From: Saccharothrix sp. HUAS TT1
Lineage (GTDB): Bacteria; Actinomycetota; Actinomycetes; Mycobacteriales; Pseudonocardiaceae
Assembly (NCBI RefSeq): GCF_040744945.1
Contig: NZ_CP160453.1
Coordinates: forward strand, 6,572,001-6,636,000
Direction: 5' to 3'
DNA length: 64,000 nt
The position numbers were made by a program, and so were the translations under genes. Of this stretch, positions 52,466 to 60,519 are shown piece after piece. The notes under the pieces were generated by a model, which searched no databases, was not told the DNA's origin, and was given only the letters and a program-made list of their open reading frames with translations. The stretch's first letter is position 1. Each line of letters opens with the position of its first letter.

Positions 52466-53959
52466 TCAGGTGTTCTGCGGGAAGCCGAGGTTGACGCCGC
52501 CGTGCGACGGGTCCAGCCACCGGCCGGTGATCACCTTGGTCCGGGTGAAGAAGTGCACGCCCTCCGGGCCGTACGCGTGCGAGTCGCCGAACAGCGAGTC
52601 CTTCCACCCGCCGAACGAGTAGTACGCCACCGGCACCGGGATGGGCACGTTCACGCCCACCATGCCGACCTCGACCTCGCTCTGGAACCGCCGCGCCGCG
52701 CCGCCGTCGTTGGTGAAGATCGCGGTGCCGTTGCCGTACGGGTTGGCGTTGACCACGTCCAGCGCGTCGTCGTACGCCGGCACCCGCAGCACCGACAGCA
52801 CCGGTCCGAAGATCTCGTCGCGGTATACCGACATGTCCGTGCCGACGTGGTCGAACAGCGTGGGCCCGAGCCAGAACCCCTCGGCGTCGCCCTCGACCGC
52901 GTGCGACCGGCCGTCCACGACCAGCGACGCGCCCTCGGCCCGCCCGGCGTCCACGTAGGACAGCACGCGGTCGCGGTGCGCGCCCGTCACCAGCGGACCC
53001 ATCTCGCTGCCCGCCTGGCGGCCGTCGCCCACGCGCAGGTCCCGGATGCGGTCCACGACCTTCGCCACCAGCTCGTCGCCGACCGGGTCCACCGCGACCA
53101 CCACCGAGATCGCCATGCACCGCTCCCCCGCCGAGCCGAACCCGGCCGACACCGCCGCGTCCGCCGCCAGGTCCAGGTCCGCGTCCGGCAGCACCACCAT
53201 GTGGTTCTTCGCGCCGCCCAGCGCCTGCACCCGCTTGCCGTGCCGGGTGCCGGTCTCGTAGACGTACCGCGCGATCGGCGTCGACCCGACGAACGACACC
53301 GCCTTCACGTCCGGGTGCTCCAGGATGCGGTCGACCGCCACCTTGTCGCCGTGCACGACGTTCAGCACGCCGTCCGGCAACCCCGCCTCGGCGAACAGCT
53401 CCGCGATGAAGTTGGCCGCCGACGGGTCCTTCTCCGACGGCTTGAGCACCACCGCGTTGCCGCACGCGATCGCGTTGGGCACGAACCACAGCGGCACCAT
53501 GGCGGGGAAGTTGAACGGCGAGATCACGCCGACCACGCCGAGCGGCTGCTGGATCGAGTACACGTCCACCTTCGTGGAGGCGTTCTCGCTGAACCCGCCC
53601 TTGAGCAGGTGCGGGATGCCGCACGCGAACTCCACGGCCTCCAGCGCGCGCTGCACCTCCCCCGCCGCGTCCGCCAGCACCTTGCCGTGCTCGGCGGTGA
53701 CGATCGCGGTCAGGTCGCCCTTGCGCGCGTTCAGCAGCTCGCGGAACGCGAACATCACGGTGGACCGCTGCGCCAGCGACGCGGTGCGCCACGACGCGAA
53801 CGCCTCGCGCGCCGCCGCCACCGCCTGGTCCACGGTGGACTCGTCGGCGAAGTCGACCCGACCCGCCACCTGCCCGGTCGCCGGGTCGTACACGTCGCCG
53901 GAGCGCGCGCTCTCACCGCTCCACGGCTTGCCGCCGATCCAGTGCCCGATCGTCTTCAC
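52466..53959 (-). CDS. mmsA: CoA-acylating methylmalonate/malonate-semialdehyde dehydrogenase
   Basis: Encodes 497 residues of the aldehyde dehydrogenase superfamily. FGSAGERCMAISVVVAV holds the catalytic Cys; GRCMAxS in this form, VQALGGAKNHMVVLPDADL and ISPFNFPAMVPLW are MmsA-specific. It converts malonate semialdehyde to acetyl-CoA and methylmalonate semialdehyde to propionyl-CoA. Its GTG overlaps the stop of the aminotransferase gene (GTGA). The pair fits beta-alanine and beta-aminoisobutyrate breakdown. Confidence 0.93.
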   Translation of the reverse strand: MKTIGHWIGGKPWSGESARSGDVYDPATGQVAGRVDFADESTVDQAVAAAREAFASWRTASLAQRSTVMFAFRELLNARKGDLTAIVTAEHGKVLADAAGEVQRALEAVEFACGIPHLLKGGFSENASTKVDVYSIQQPLGVVGVISPFNFPAMVPLWFVPNAIACGNAVVLKPSEKDPSAANFIAELFAEAGLPDGVLNVVHGDKVAVDRILEHPDVKAVSFVGSTPIARYVYETGTRHGKRVQALGGAKNHMVVLPDADLDLAADAAVSAGFGSAGERCMAISVVVAVDPVGDELVAKVVDRIRDLRVGDGRQAGSEMGPLVTGAHRDRVLSYVDAGRAEGASLVVDGRSHAVEGDAEGFWLGPTLFDHVGTDMSVYRDEIFGPVLSVLRVPAYDDALDVVNANPYGNGTAIFTNDGGAARRFQSEVEVGMVGVNVPIPVPVAYYSFGGWKDSLFGDSHAYGPEGVHFFTRTKVITGRWLDPSHGGVNLGFPQNT

Positions 53960-55230
53960 AGCACGTCCTCCAGGATGCCGAGCGCTTCTTCGACCTCGTC
54001 CTCGGTCAACGTCATCGGCGGCGCGAGGCGGATCACGTTGCCGTACAGGCCGCCCTTGCCGACCAGCAGCCCGCGCTCCCGCGTCCCCTCCAGCACCGCG
54101 ACCGCCTTCGCCGGGTCCGGCGCGCCGTCCGGGCCGACCAGCTCCACCCCGATCATCAGGCCCTTGCCGCGCACGTCGCCGACCGCCGGCCGGTCCGCCG
54201 CGATGTCGCGCAACCCGTCGAGCAGCCGTTCGCCGAGCTTGGCCGCGTTGGCCTGCAGGTCGTTGTCGAGCAGGTAGTCCAGCGTGGCCAGCGCGCCGGC
54301 GGTGGAGACCGGGTTGCCGCCGAACGTGGAGATCGAGTTCGCCGTGATGCAGTCCATCAGGTCGCCGCGCGCGACCACGCCGCCGATCGCCAGCCCGTTG
54401 CCGAGGCCCTTGGCGAACGTCATCGCGTCGGGCGTCACGCCGTGCGCCTGGATGCCCCAGAAGTGCTCGCCGGTGCGGCCCCAGCCGGTCTGCACCTCGT
54501 CGGAGACGAGCAGGATGCCGTACTCGTCCAGCACCTCCTTGAACGCGCCGAACAGGCCGTCCGGCGGCAGGGAGAACCCACCGACGCCCTGGATGGGCTC
54601 CACGATCATGCACGCCACGTCGCCCGCGGTGGTCGTCTCGATCACCTCGCGCAGGTCCGCCACGCACGCCTTGATGTAATCGGCGTCCGACAGGTCCTTG
54701 AACGGGCTGCGGAACTTGTAGCCGCCGTGCACCCAGCCGACCTTCACCGGGCTCAGCGAGGACGCCGACCAGCCGCGGTTGCCGGTGATCGCGATGGTGG
54801 CGAACGCGCGGCCGTGGTAGGAGTTGCGCAGCGCGAGGACCTGGTCGCTGCGGCGGAACCGGGTGGCCAGCATGAGCGCCGTCTCGTTGGCCTCGGTGCC
54901 GGAGTTGGTGAAGAACACCTTGGCGTCCGGGATGCCGGACAGCTCGGCGATCTTCTCGGCCAGCTCGACCTGCGAGCGGATCAGGTACAGCGTGGAGCTG
55001 TGCAGCACGCCGGTCGCGAGCTGGGACCGGACCGCGTCGGAGATCTCGGCCACGTCGTAGCCGACCGCGTTGGTCAGGATGCCGGCGAAGAAGTCCAGGT
55101 AGGTGCGGCCCTCCCGGTCGGTGACGCGGCGGCCGCTCGCGCCGGCCAGCTCGATCGGGTGCTCGTAGTAGAGGGCCATCCAGTCGGGCATCACCGCGCG
55201 GTGCCGGGCCAGCAACTCCTCGTGTCCCAT
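53956..55230 (-). CDS. Class III aminotransferase, likely beta-alanine (omega-amino acid) transaminase
   Basis: Encodes 424 residues of the class III PLP aminotransferases: YLDFFAGILTNAVGYDV, FTNSGTEANETALMLATRF, LLVSDEVQTGWGRTGEHFWG and the PLP lysine in MTFAKGLGNGLAIGG. The coupling to MmsA, together with the NCS1/ureidopropionase/dihydropyrimidinase operon nearby, points to beta-alanine or beta-aminoisobutyrate. GABA or another omega-amine cannot be ruled out. GGAGG lies 5 nt before ATG 55230. Divergent from pucR. Confidence 0.88.
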   Translation of the reverse strand: MGHEELLARHRAVMPDWMALYYEHPIELAGASGRRVTDREGRTYLDFFAGILTNAVGYDVAEISDAVRSQLATGVLHSSTLYLIRSQVELAEKIAELSGIPDAKVFFTNSGTEANETALMLATRFRRSDQVLALRNSYHGRAFATIAITGNRGWSASSLSPVKVGWVHGGYKFRSPFKDLSDADYIKACVADLREVIETTTAGDVACMIVEPIQGVGGFSLPPDGLFGAFKEVLDEYGILLVSDEVQTGWGRTGEHFWGIQAHGVTPDAMTFAKGLGNGLAIGGVVARGDLMDCITANSISTFGGNPVSTAGALATLDYLLDNDLQANAAKLGERLLDGLRDIAADRPAVGDVRGKGLMIGVELVGPDGAPDPAKAVAVLEGTRERGLLVGKGGLYGNVIRLAPPMTLTEDEVEEALGILEDVL

Positions 55231-55290
55231 CGCATCCTCCGGTCGTAGGTCCCTGACCAGGAGTGTGGTCGGCGCCGCTGGGGGCCGCCA

Positions 55291-55337
55291 TGGACAACGT
55301 GTACCGCTTTCGGGCGGCGCGCATTACGTTGTGTCCA
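55291..55337. promoter_or_regulatory. Inverted repeat around the pucR promoter
   Basis: TGGACAACGT (55291-55300) and ACGTTGTGTCCA (55326-55337) form an imperfect inverted repeat: TGGACA/TGTCCA and ACGT/ACGT pair, with a 2-nt bulge. The right arm holds the -10 box TACGTT (55325-55330) and ends at the start codon. A regulator binding here would shut off pucR, and could act on the divergent aminotransferase operon. Confidence 0.55.
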
Positions 55338-57010
55338 TGTACCCCACGGTCGCCGAAGCGCTCGCCCTGCCCGTGGTCCGGCGCGGTGAGCCGGCCGTGG
55401 TCGCGGGCGCGGCCGGGATGGGCCGCCGGGTGCGGTGGGTGCACGCGGCCGAGGTCGCCGACATCGCGCACCTGCTGCGCGGCGGCGAGCTGGTGCTCAC
55501 CACCGGCATCGCGCTGCCGGACGACCCGGCCGGGCTGCGGGAGTACGTCGCCGGGCTGGCGTCGGTCGGCGCGTCCGGGCTGGTCGTGGAGCTGGTGCGG
55601 CGGTGGAGCGACGTGCTGCCCGGCGCGCTGGTCGCCGCCGCCGAGCAGCACGAGCTGCCGCTGGTGACGTTGGCGCGGGAGACCCGGTTCGTGTCGGTGA
55701 CCGAGGCCGTGGTGTCGCTGATCGTGGACGCCCAGCTGGCCGAGCTGCGGGCGGCCGAGCAGGTGCACGAGGCGTTCACCGCGTTGACCGTGGCCGGCGC
55801 CGAACCGGCCGAGGTGCTGCGCGAGGTGGCCCGGACCGCCGGGCTGCCGGTGGTGCTGGAGACGCTGGGGCACGAGGTGCTGGCCTACGACGCGGCCGGT
55901 GAGGACCCGACCGCGCTGCTGGCCGACTGGGGTCAGCGGTCGCGGGCGGTGGCCGTGTCGGAGCGCACGGCGTTCCACGAGCAGGCCGGGTGGCTGGTGA
56001 CCGTGGTCGGCGCGCGTGGCGCGGACTGGGGGCGGTTGGTGCTCGTCACCCCGGAACCGCCGCCGCACCGGCACGTCGTGGTGGCCGAGCGCGCCGCGTC
56101 CGCGCTGGCCGTGCACCGGCTGGTGGCCCGCGACCGCGAGTCGCTGGAGCGGCAGACGCACCGCACGCTGCTCACCCAGCTGCTCGGGCAGTCACCCGGA
56201 CAGCCGCTCGGGCAGTCGCCGCACGACCTGGCGACGCGGGCGGCGGCGCTGGGCGTGCCGCTGGACCGGCGGCAGTTGATCGGCGTGGCGATCCGGCCGG
56301 GCACGGCGACCGCGCCCGCGCAGGCGCTGGCCTCGCAGGAGGTGCTGCGGGACCTCGCCGAGGCGACGGCGCTGGCGGCTCGGCGGGTGACGGTGCCCGC
56401 GCTCGTCGGCGTGGTGGACGACACGAGCGTGCGGGCGCTGCTGTCGCTGCCGCCGCAGGCGGGGTTGGACGGCGTGCTGCGGCGGCTGGCGCGGGAGGTG
56501 CACCGGCGGGCGGCGGCGACGCAGCACGCGCTGCCCGTGGTGGTGGCGGTCGGCACGACGGTGACCGCGCTGCCGGACGTGCGGCGGTCGTTGGGCGAGG
56601 CGGCGCACGTGGCGGGCGCGGCACTGCGGTCGCCGGGCACCCGGCTGTACCACCGGCTGGACGACGTGCGGCTGCGCGGGCTGCTGCACCTGCTGCGCGA
56701 GGACGAGCGGGTGGTGGCGTTCGCGGACCGCGAGCTGGGCCAGCTGCTGTCGCGCGACGCCGGCCAGGGCAGCCGGCTGGTGGAGCTGCTGCGGTGCTTC
56801 TGCGAGCACGGCGGCAACAAGTCCGCCGCCGCGGCCGCCGCGCACCTCTCGCGGACCGCGTACTACCAGCAGCTGAGCCGGATCGAGCAGGTGCTCGGGG
56901 TGTCCTTGGAGGACCCGGAGTCGGTGCTCTCGCTGTACGTGGCGCTGTTGGTGCACGAGATGGGCGAGCGGGACCCTCAGCTGCCCCGCCCGCCCACGTC
57001 GGCGACCTAG
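55337..57010 (+). CDS. PucR family transcriptional regulator
   Basis: Encodes 557 residues: N-terminal PucR domain (MYPTVAEALALPVVRRGEP; VRWVHAAEVADIAHLLRGGE), a middle GGDEF-like/CdaR region, and a C-terminal helix-turn-helix (FCEHGGNKSAAAAAAHLSRT; YYQQLSRIEQVLGVSLEDPE). PucR proteins govern purine, pyrimidine and amine catabolism. ATG 55337 follows TACGTT by 6 nt and has no ribosome-binding site, so it looks leaderless. It is divergent from the aminotransferase-mmsA pair. LGQSPGQPLGQSPHD near residue 293 is a small linker duplication. Confidence 0.92.
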   Translation: MYPTVAEALALPVVRRGEPAVVAGAAGMGRRVRWVHAAEVADIAHLLRGGELVLTTGIALPDDPAGLREYVAGLASVGASGLVVELVRRWSDVLPGALVAAAEQHELPLVTLARETRFVSVTEAVVSLIVDAQLAELRAAEQVHEAFTALTVAGAEPAEVLREVARTAGLPVVLETLGHEVLAYDAAGEDPTALLADWGQRSRAVAVSERTAFHEQAGWLVTVVGARGADWGRLVLVTPEPPPHRHVVVAERAASALAVHRLVARDRESLERQTHRTLLTQLLGQSPGQPLGQSPHDLATRAAALGVPLDRRQLIGVAIRPGTATAPAQALASQEVLRDLAEATALAARRVTVPALVGVVDDTSVRALLSLPPQAGLDGVLRRLAREVHRRAAATQHALPVVVAVGTTVTALPDVRRSLGEAAHVAGAALRSPGTRLYHRLDDVRLRGLLHLLREDERVVAFADRELGQLLSRDAGQGSRLVELLRCFCEHGGNKSAAAAAAHLSRTAYYQQLSRIEQVLGVSLEDPESVLSLYVALLVHEMGERDPQLPRPPTSAT

Positions 57011-57486
57011 CCGAGCGGCGCCGGCAGCGGCAGCTGACCCAGGTCCGAGAGGCCGGGCGCCTGCGCCGGGCCGGAGACGACCGGGGCCAGCGGCAGCGCC
57101 GGGGTCTCGGGCAGGGCGCGGGCCTGCGGCGCGACGCCGAGCGGCGCGCCCAGCTGCGCGGCGCCCAGCGGCGCGAGGAGGCCGTCCAGCTGCGGCGCGC
57201 CCGGCACGGTGGGCGCCTGCAGCGCGGCCGGGGCCGCCACCTGCGGCGCCCGCAGCTCCTGCGCGACGCCCGGCAGCGGCGCGGGCAGCTTCACGGCCTG
57301 GCCGCTGAGCAGGTCGGTCACGGGCTTGGTGGCGTCGGCGCCGACCTCCGGCGCGTTGCCGAACTTGCCGTCCACGATGTCGGTGGGCGCCTCGGCGGCC
57401 GACGCGGCGGACGCGAGCAGCGGCGAGGAACCAACGGCGAGCAGGGCGGCGGCACGCAGGAGTCCGCGCGTGCGGTTTCCAGACAC
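57007..57486 (-). CDS. Secreted Ala/Pro/Leu-rich small protein
   Basis: Encodes 159 residues: signal peptide (LLRAAALLAVGSSPLLASAA) and then a low-complexity domain rich in Ala, Pro, Leu and Gly (LLSGQAVKLPAPLPGV, LRAPQVAAPAALQAP, LPETPALPLAPVV). No cysteine pair of a chaplin is present. AGGA stands 6 nt before GTG 57486. The stop shares CTAG with the stop of pucR. It resembles cell-wall-associated proline-rich proteins of actinomycetes; function unknown. Confidence 0.75.
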   Translation of the reverse strand: MSGNRTRGLLRAAALLAVGSSPLLASAASAAEAPTDIVDGKFGNAPEVGADATKPVTDLLSGQAVKLPAPLPGVAQELRAPQVAAPAALQAPTVPGAPQLDGLLAPLGAAQLGAPLGVAPQARALPETPALPLAPVVSGPAQAPGLSDLGQLPLPAPLG

Positions 57487-57560
57487 GATTTTCCTAACCT
57501 GGTTGGGGACCTGCAGTTGACCTCCATGGCATCGACCGAAACCCGCCCGTCCCTTGACCG

Positions 57561-57606
57561 CTCGATCGAGTGACTGACGCTCCGTGTCGCCTGCCACTCG
57601 ATCGAG
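57561..57606. promoter_or_regulatory. Paired palindromes upstream of the secreted protein gene
   Basis: CTCGATCGAGTG (57561-57572) and CACTCGATCGAG (57595-57606) are perfect inverted copies over 12 bp, and each holds the palindrome CTCGATCGAG. They lie about 75-120 bp upstream of GTG 57486. The double symmetry suggests two dimer sites for one regulator, or an extended stem. Confidence 0.6.
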
Positions 57607-57648
57607 AAAGATTTGCTGCGTGGACGAGTGACATGGCGACGTGAGAGA

Positions 57649-57688
57649 GCCCCGCGGTTCCTGGTTCGGGGCCGAGGAACCGCGGGGC
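57649..57688. terminator. 14-bp hairpin, first of two after the protease gene
   Basis: Perfect arms 57649-57662 and 57675-57688 with a 12-nt loop. Together with the hairpin at 57718 it separates the protease gene from the secreted protein gene, both read leftward. Confidence 0.8.
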
Positions 57689-57717
57689 CGCCCGCCCCCG
57701 TGGCGGATCAGGTGCCG

Positions 57718-57757
57718 CGCGGGTCCGTGTCGGGGAGACGTGCGACACGGACCCGCG
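57718..57757 (-). terminator. 15-bp hairpin directly after the protease gene
   Basis: Perfect arms 57718-57732 and 57743-57757 with a 10-nt loop, 23 bp beyond the protease stop on the minus strand. Confidence 0.85.
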
Positions 57758-57779
57758 GCGGCTTCTTCCCCCTGTGCGG

Positions 57780-59219
57780 TCAGGGGTTGGTGACCCCGAG
57801 CGCGTAGCTGCCCGAGCCGCTGTAGGCGTGCACCCGGTAGCGGTAGTAGCCGGGCGTGCCGTTGTAGTCGACCGACTCGTTCGCGCCGGGGCTGTCGCCC
57901 TTGGCCACGACGGCCCACGAGCTGCCGTTCCACTTCTGCAGGTACAGGTCGAAGTCCGCGCCGGTCGCACCCACCAGGCAGCCGACGTGCGCGCCGGACA
58001 CCGTGGACTGGTAGTAGCTGTTGTTCGGCTGGAACGCCTGCCCGCCCGCGGCCAGGGAGCCGTTGTAGGTGGTCTCCGAGTTCTGGCAGCCGGTCGGCGG
58101 GTCCGGGTTGCCGCCGCCGCCCGTGATCAGGCTCAGGCCGTACGCCTGCAGGATCTCGTTCACCGGCTGGAAGTACGTGGTGCCGCCGGTGCGGCAGTTG
58201 CCGGAGCCGCCGGAGGTCACGCCCTGCGCCTGCGTGCCCGCCAGCAGCGAGCCGCCCGAGTCGCCGGGCTCCGCGCACACCGTGGTCTGGATCAGGCCGG
58301 TCACCGTGCCCTGCGGGTAGCTGACCGACGAGTTGCGGGCCTGGATCGTGCCGCAGTGCCAGCCGGTGGTGGACCCGGACCGGCACACCGCCGAGCCGAC
58401 CGGCGCGTCTTGCGAGCCCGCGACCGACACCGTCCCGCCGGAGTAGTTGTTGACCAGGCCGCGCGGGGTGTTGCCCGCCGCGACCTGCACCCACGCGTAG
58501 TCGTTGCCGGGGAAGCTGGAGCTGCGGAACGTGCCGCTCGGGTTCGACGTGGACGCGCCGGTCGAGCCGCAGTGCCCGGCGGTGACGAACCCGCCGTTGA
58601 CCGAGAAGCCGACCGAGCAGCGGCTGCCGCTGCCGATGTTGTAGGCGTTGCCGCCGATCACGTCGACCAGCGGGCGGGGCTGCTCGACCGTGGTCAGGTA
58701 CCGGACGGCGGAGGCCGGGACGCCGGCCGCGGCGACGAACGCGCGGGCGGCGGCGAGCTTGGCGGGCTGCGACTTCACCACGACGGTGTTGGTGGGCAGG
58801 TCGACGTACCAGCCGGGCACGGACCTCGGCGCCTTGGCCGCGTTGGCGTCCAGCGCGGCCTTCGCCGCGTCCAGGTCGCCCTCGCTGCGCTGCACGACCT
58901 TGGTGCGCACGCCGCCCTGGTCGGCGTCGGACTGCCTGGTCACGCCGACGGTGAGCGCGCCGGAGGAGTCGATCCACGCGCCGCCGAACCGCGCGTCCAG
59001 CCGCTTGCGCAGGCCGTGCGCGGTCTCGGCGGAGCGCTCGTCGGCGGCCAGCCGGGACCGCGCCTGGTCGGCGTCGAGCCCGAGGTCGCGCTGGATGGCG
59101 GAGAGGATTTCGGCGTCCTGGCCGGCAGGGGCGGCCGGGACGGCCTGGGCAGTCGGCGACAGGGCGGTGGCGGTGATCAGCGCGGCCGCGAGCACCACTG
59201 GTCTCAACAGTGCTGACAT
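57780..59219 (-). CDS. Secreted streptogrisin/alpha-lytic-type serine protease with C-terminal binding domain
   Basis: Encodes 479 residues: signal peptide (to AQAVPAA), an alpha-lytic-protease pro-region (about 33-185), an S1E protease from about DVIGGNAYNIG, and a C-terminal PPC/jelly-roll-like domain (about 377-479). The triad is H216 (FVTAGHCGST), D240 (PGNDYAWV) and S321 (CAEPGDSGGSLLAG). Cys pairs match streptogrisins. The C-terminal domain (GADFDLYLQKWNGSSWAVVA) probably binds substrate or cell wall. GAGGAG lies 6 nt before ATG 59219. Monocistronic, with terminators after it. Confidence 0.94.
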   Translation of the reverse strand: MSALLRPVVLAAALITATALSPTAQAVPAAPAGQDAEILSAIQRDLGLDADQARSRLAADERSAETAHGLRKRLDARFGGAWIDSSGALTVGVTRQSDADQGGVRTKVVQRSEGDLDAAKAALDANAAKAPRSVPGWYVDLPTNTVVVKSQPAKLAAARAFVAAAGVPASAVRYLTTVEQPRPLVDVIGGNAYNIGSGSRCSVGFSVNGGFVTAGHCGSTGASTSNPSGTFRSSSFPGNDYAWVQVAAGNTPRGLVNNYSGGTVSVAGSQDAPVGSAVCRSGSTTGWHCGTIQARNSSVSYPQGTVTGLIQTTVCAEPGDSGGSLLAGTQAQGVTSGGSGNCRTGGTTYFQPVNEILQAYGLSLITGGGGNPDPPTGCQNSETTYNGSLAAGGQAFQPNNSYYQSTVSGAHVGCLVGATGADFDLYLQKWNGSSWAVVAKGDSPGANESVDYNGTPGYYRYRVHAYSGSGSYALGVTNP

Positions 59220-59297
59220 GGGGGTTCTCCTCGAAGGAGGGCAGGGATTCCCCGTGAAACTAGGTCCGCTGACCTGATCGCGGTAATACCACTTGGG

Positions 59298-60287
59298 TCA
59301 TAAGACGGAGTGATGGCCGCCGACGAGGTGCGGGATCGCGCCGTACTCCGGGTGCTCCGGGAGCCAGCCCGCGTAGCGCGGGTTGCGCTCGGCGGTCTCC
59401 CGGTACGCCTCGGCCGCGTACCGCAGCACCTGCGGTCCGAAGGCGGCGGCCGGCCCCTCCGGGTCCCAGCCGATCAGGTGCCGCCACCGCAGCGGCGCGC
59501 CCGCCAGCGGCATCGCGGCCAGGCCGGGCACGCGGCGGAACGTCGGCTGGCACAGCGCGACCGCGTCACCGGAGGCGGCCAGGTCGATGCAGCTGTTGAT
59601 GTCGACCTCGTACATGGTGCGCGGGGTGAACCCGGCCCGGCTGCACGCGGCCACGAAGCAGTCGCCGAAGCACCCGTCGCCGGGCGTGACGGCCCACTGC
59701 GCGTCCCGCAACGCGCCCAGCTCCACCTCCTCCAGCAGCGTGAACGGGTGGTCCTCCGGCATCAGCACGAACACCGGGTCGACCGCGATCACGTTCCAGG
59801 TCAGCCCGTGCTCCGACGGCGGCGGCGCGTCACCGCACACGCCGACCAGCACGTAGTCCAGCCGGCCCGCCGCGACCGCGGCGGACAGCTCCTCGCCGGA
59901 CCACGACACCTGGGTGGAGACGTGGGCGCCGGGGTGCGCCTCGGTCAGCCGGTGCACCAGCCCGCCGAGCATCGGCCCGTTCACCGCGCCGACCCGGTAC
60001 CGGTCGCCGGGCGAGTCGTCGTCCACCAGGCGCAGCGCGTCCTCCTGCAGCCGGGAGAACGCGGGCAGCAGCACGCGCGCCCGTTCGAGCACCAGCTCGC
60101 CGAGCGCGGTGGGGCGGGCGCCCTTGTGGTCGCGCTCGAACAGCCTGCCCCCGAGCAGCCCCTCGATCCGGTGCAGCTGGGCGGTGAGGGCGGGTTGCGC
60201 CAGGCCGAGCAGCGAGGACGCCTTGGACAGGCTGCCCGCGTCCGCGATGGCGCAGACGACCCGCAGGTGCCGCAGTTCGAGCTTCAT
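59298..60287 (-). CDS. LysR family transcriptional regulator
   Basis: Encodes 329 residues. The N-terminal winged helix is MKLELRHLRVVCAIADAGSL, continuing SKASSLLGLAQPALTAQLHR and IEGLLGGRLFERDHKGARPT; the rest is a periplasmic-binding-like effector domain (DYVLVGVCGDAPPP; WAVTPGDGCFGDC). On the minus strand TACCGT (60300-60295) lies 7 nt before ATG 60287 and no ribosome-binding site is seen, so the mRNA is probably leaderless. It is divergent from the NCS1-ureidopropionase-dihydropyrimidinase operon. The ligand is not known; local control of that operon is possible. Confidence 0.9.
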   Translation of the reverse strand: MKLELRHLRVVCAIADAGSLSKASSLLGLAQPALTAQLHRIEGLLGGRLFERDHKGARPTALGELVLERARVLLPAFSRLQEDALRLVDDDSPGDRYRVGAVNGPMLGGLVHRLTEAHPGAHVSTQVSWSGEELSAAVAAGRLDYVLVGVCGDAPPPSEHGLTWNVIAVDPVFVLMPEDHPFTLLEEVELGALRDAQWAVTPGDGCFGDCFVAACSRAGFTPRTMYEVDINSCIDLAASGDAVALCQPTFRRVPGLAAMPLAGAPLRWRHLIGWDPEGPAAAFGPQVLRYAAEAYRETAERNPRYAGWLPEHPEYGAIPHLVGGHHSVL

Positions 60288-60294
60288 CCGAGCG

Positions 60295-60300
60295 ACGGTA
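60295..60300 (-). promoter_or_regulatory. -10 box TACCGT of the LysR gene
   Basis: Read on the minus strand, TACCGT ends 7 nt before the ATG of the LysR gene: leaderless promoter spacing. Confidence 0.45.
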
Positions 60301-60377
60301 GGCCAACGGCGAACGGCTGGTCGAGGGCCGAAAGGCGCGGGCCGGACCGGCCCGGACCAGCGGCTCGGGTGGCAATG

Positions 60378-60419
60378 GGCAGAGTGTGCGCTGATCATGG
60401 CAAGCGTGGACACTCTGCC
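60378..60419. promoter_or_regulatory. Long inverted repeat in the lysR-permease divergent region
   Basis: GGCAGAGTGT (60378-60387) and ACACTCTGCC (60410-60419) are perfect 10-bp inverted copies, 22 bp apart. Matching continues imperfectly outward for about 9 bp more, and TGATCA (60392-60397) lies between the arms. Its place between a LysR gene and its divergent operon makes it the probable LysR binding region. Confidence 0.6.
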
Positions 60420-60480
60420 ACTGCCCACGCGACCGGGCCGACCGGAGGATGCCGGGATGGAAATCGCGCCGAACCACCCG

Positions 60481-60498
60481 CGTGAAGGGTGTTTCACG
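60481..60498 (+). promoter_or_regulatory. Inverted repeat in the permease leader
   Basis: CGTGAA (60481-60486), 6-nt spacer, TTCACG (60493-60498), 22 bp before ATG 60520. It could be an operator or a small mRNA hairpin just before the ribosome-binding site GGGGAG (60508-60513). Confidence 0.4.
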
Positions 60499-60519
60499 AG
60501 CGTAACAGGGGAGTGACCG

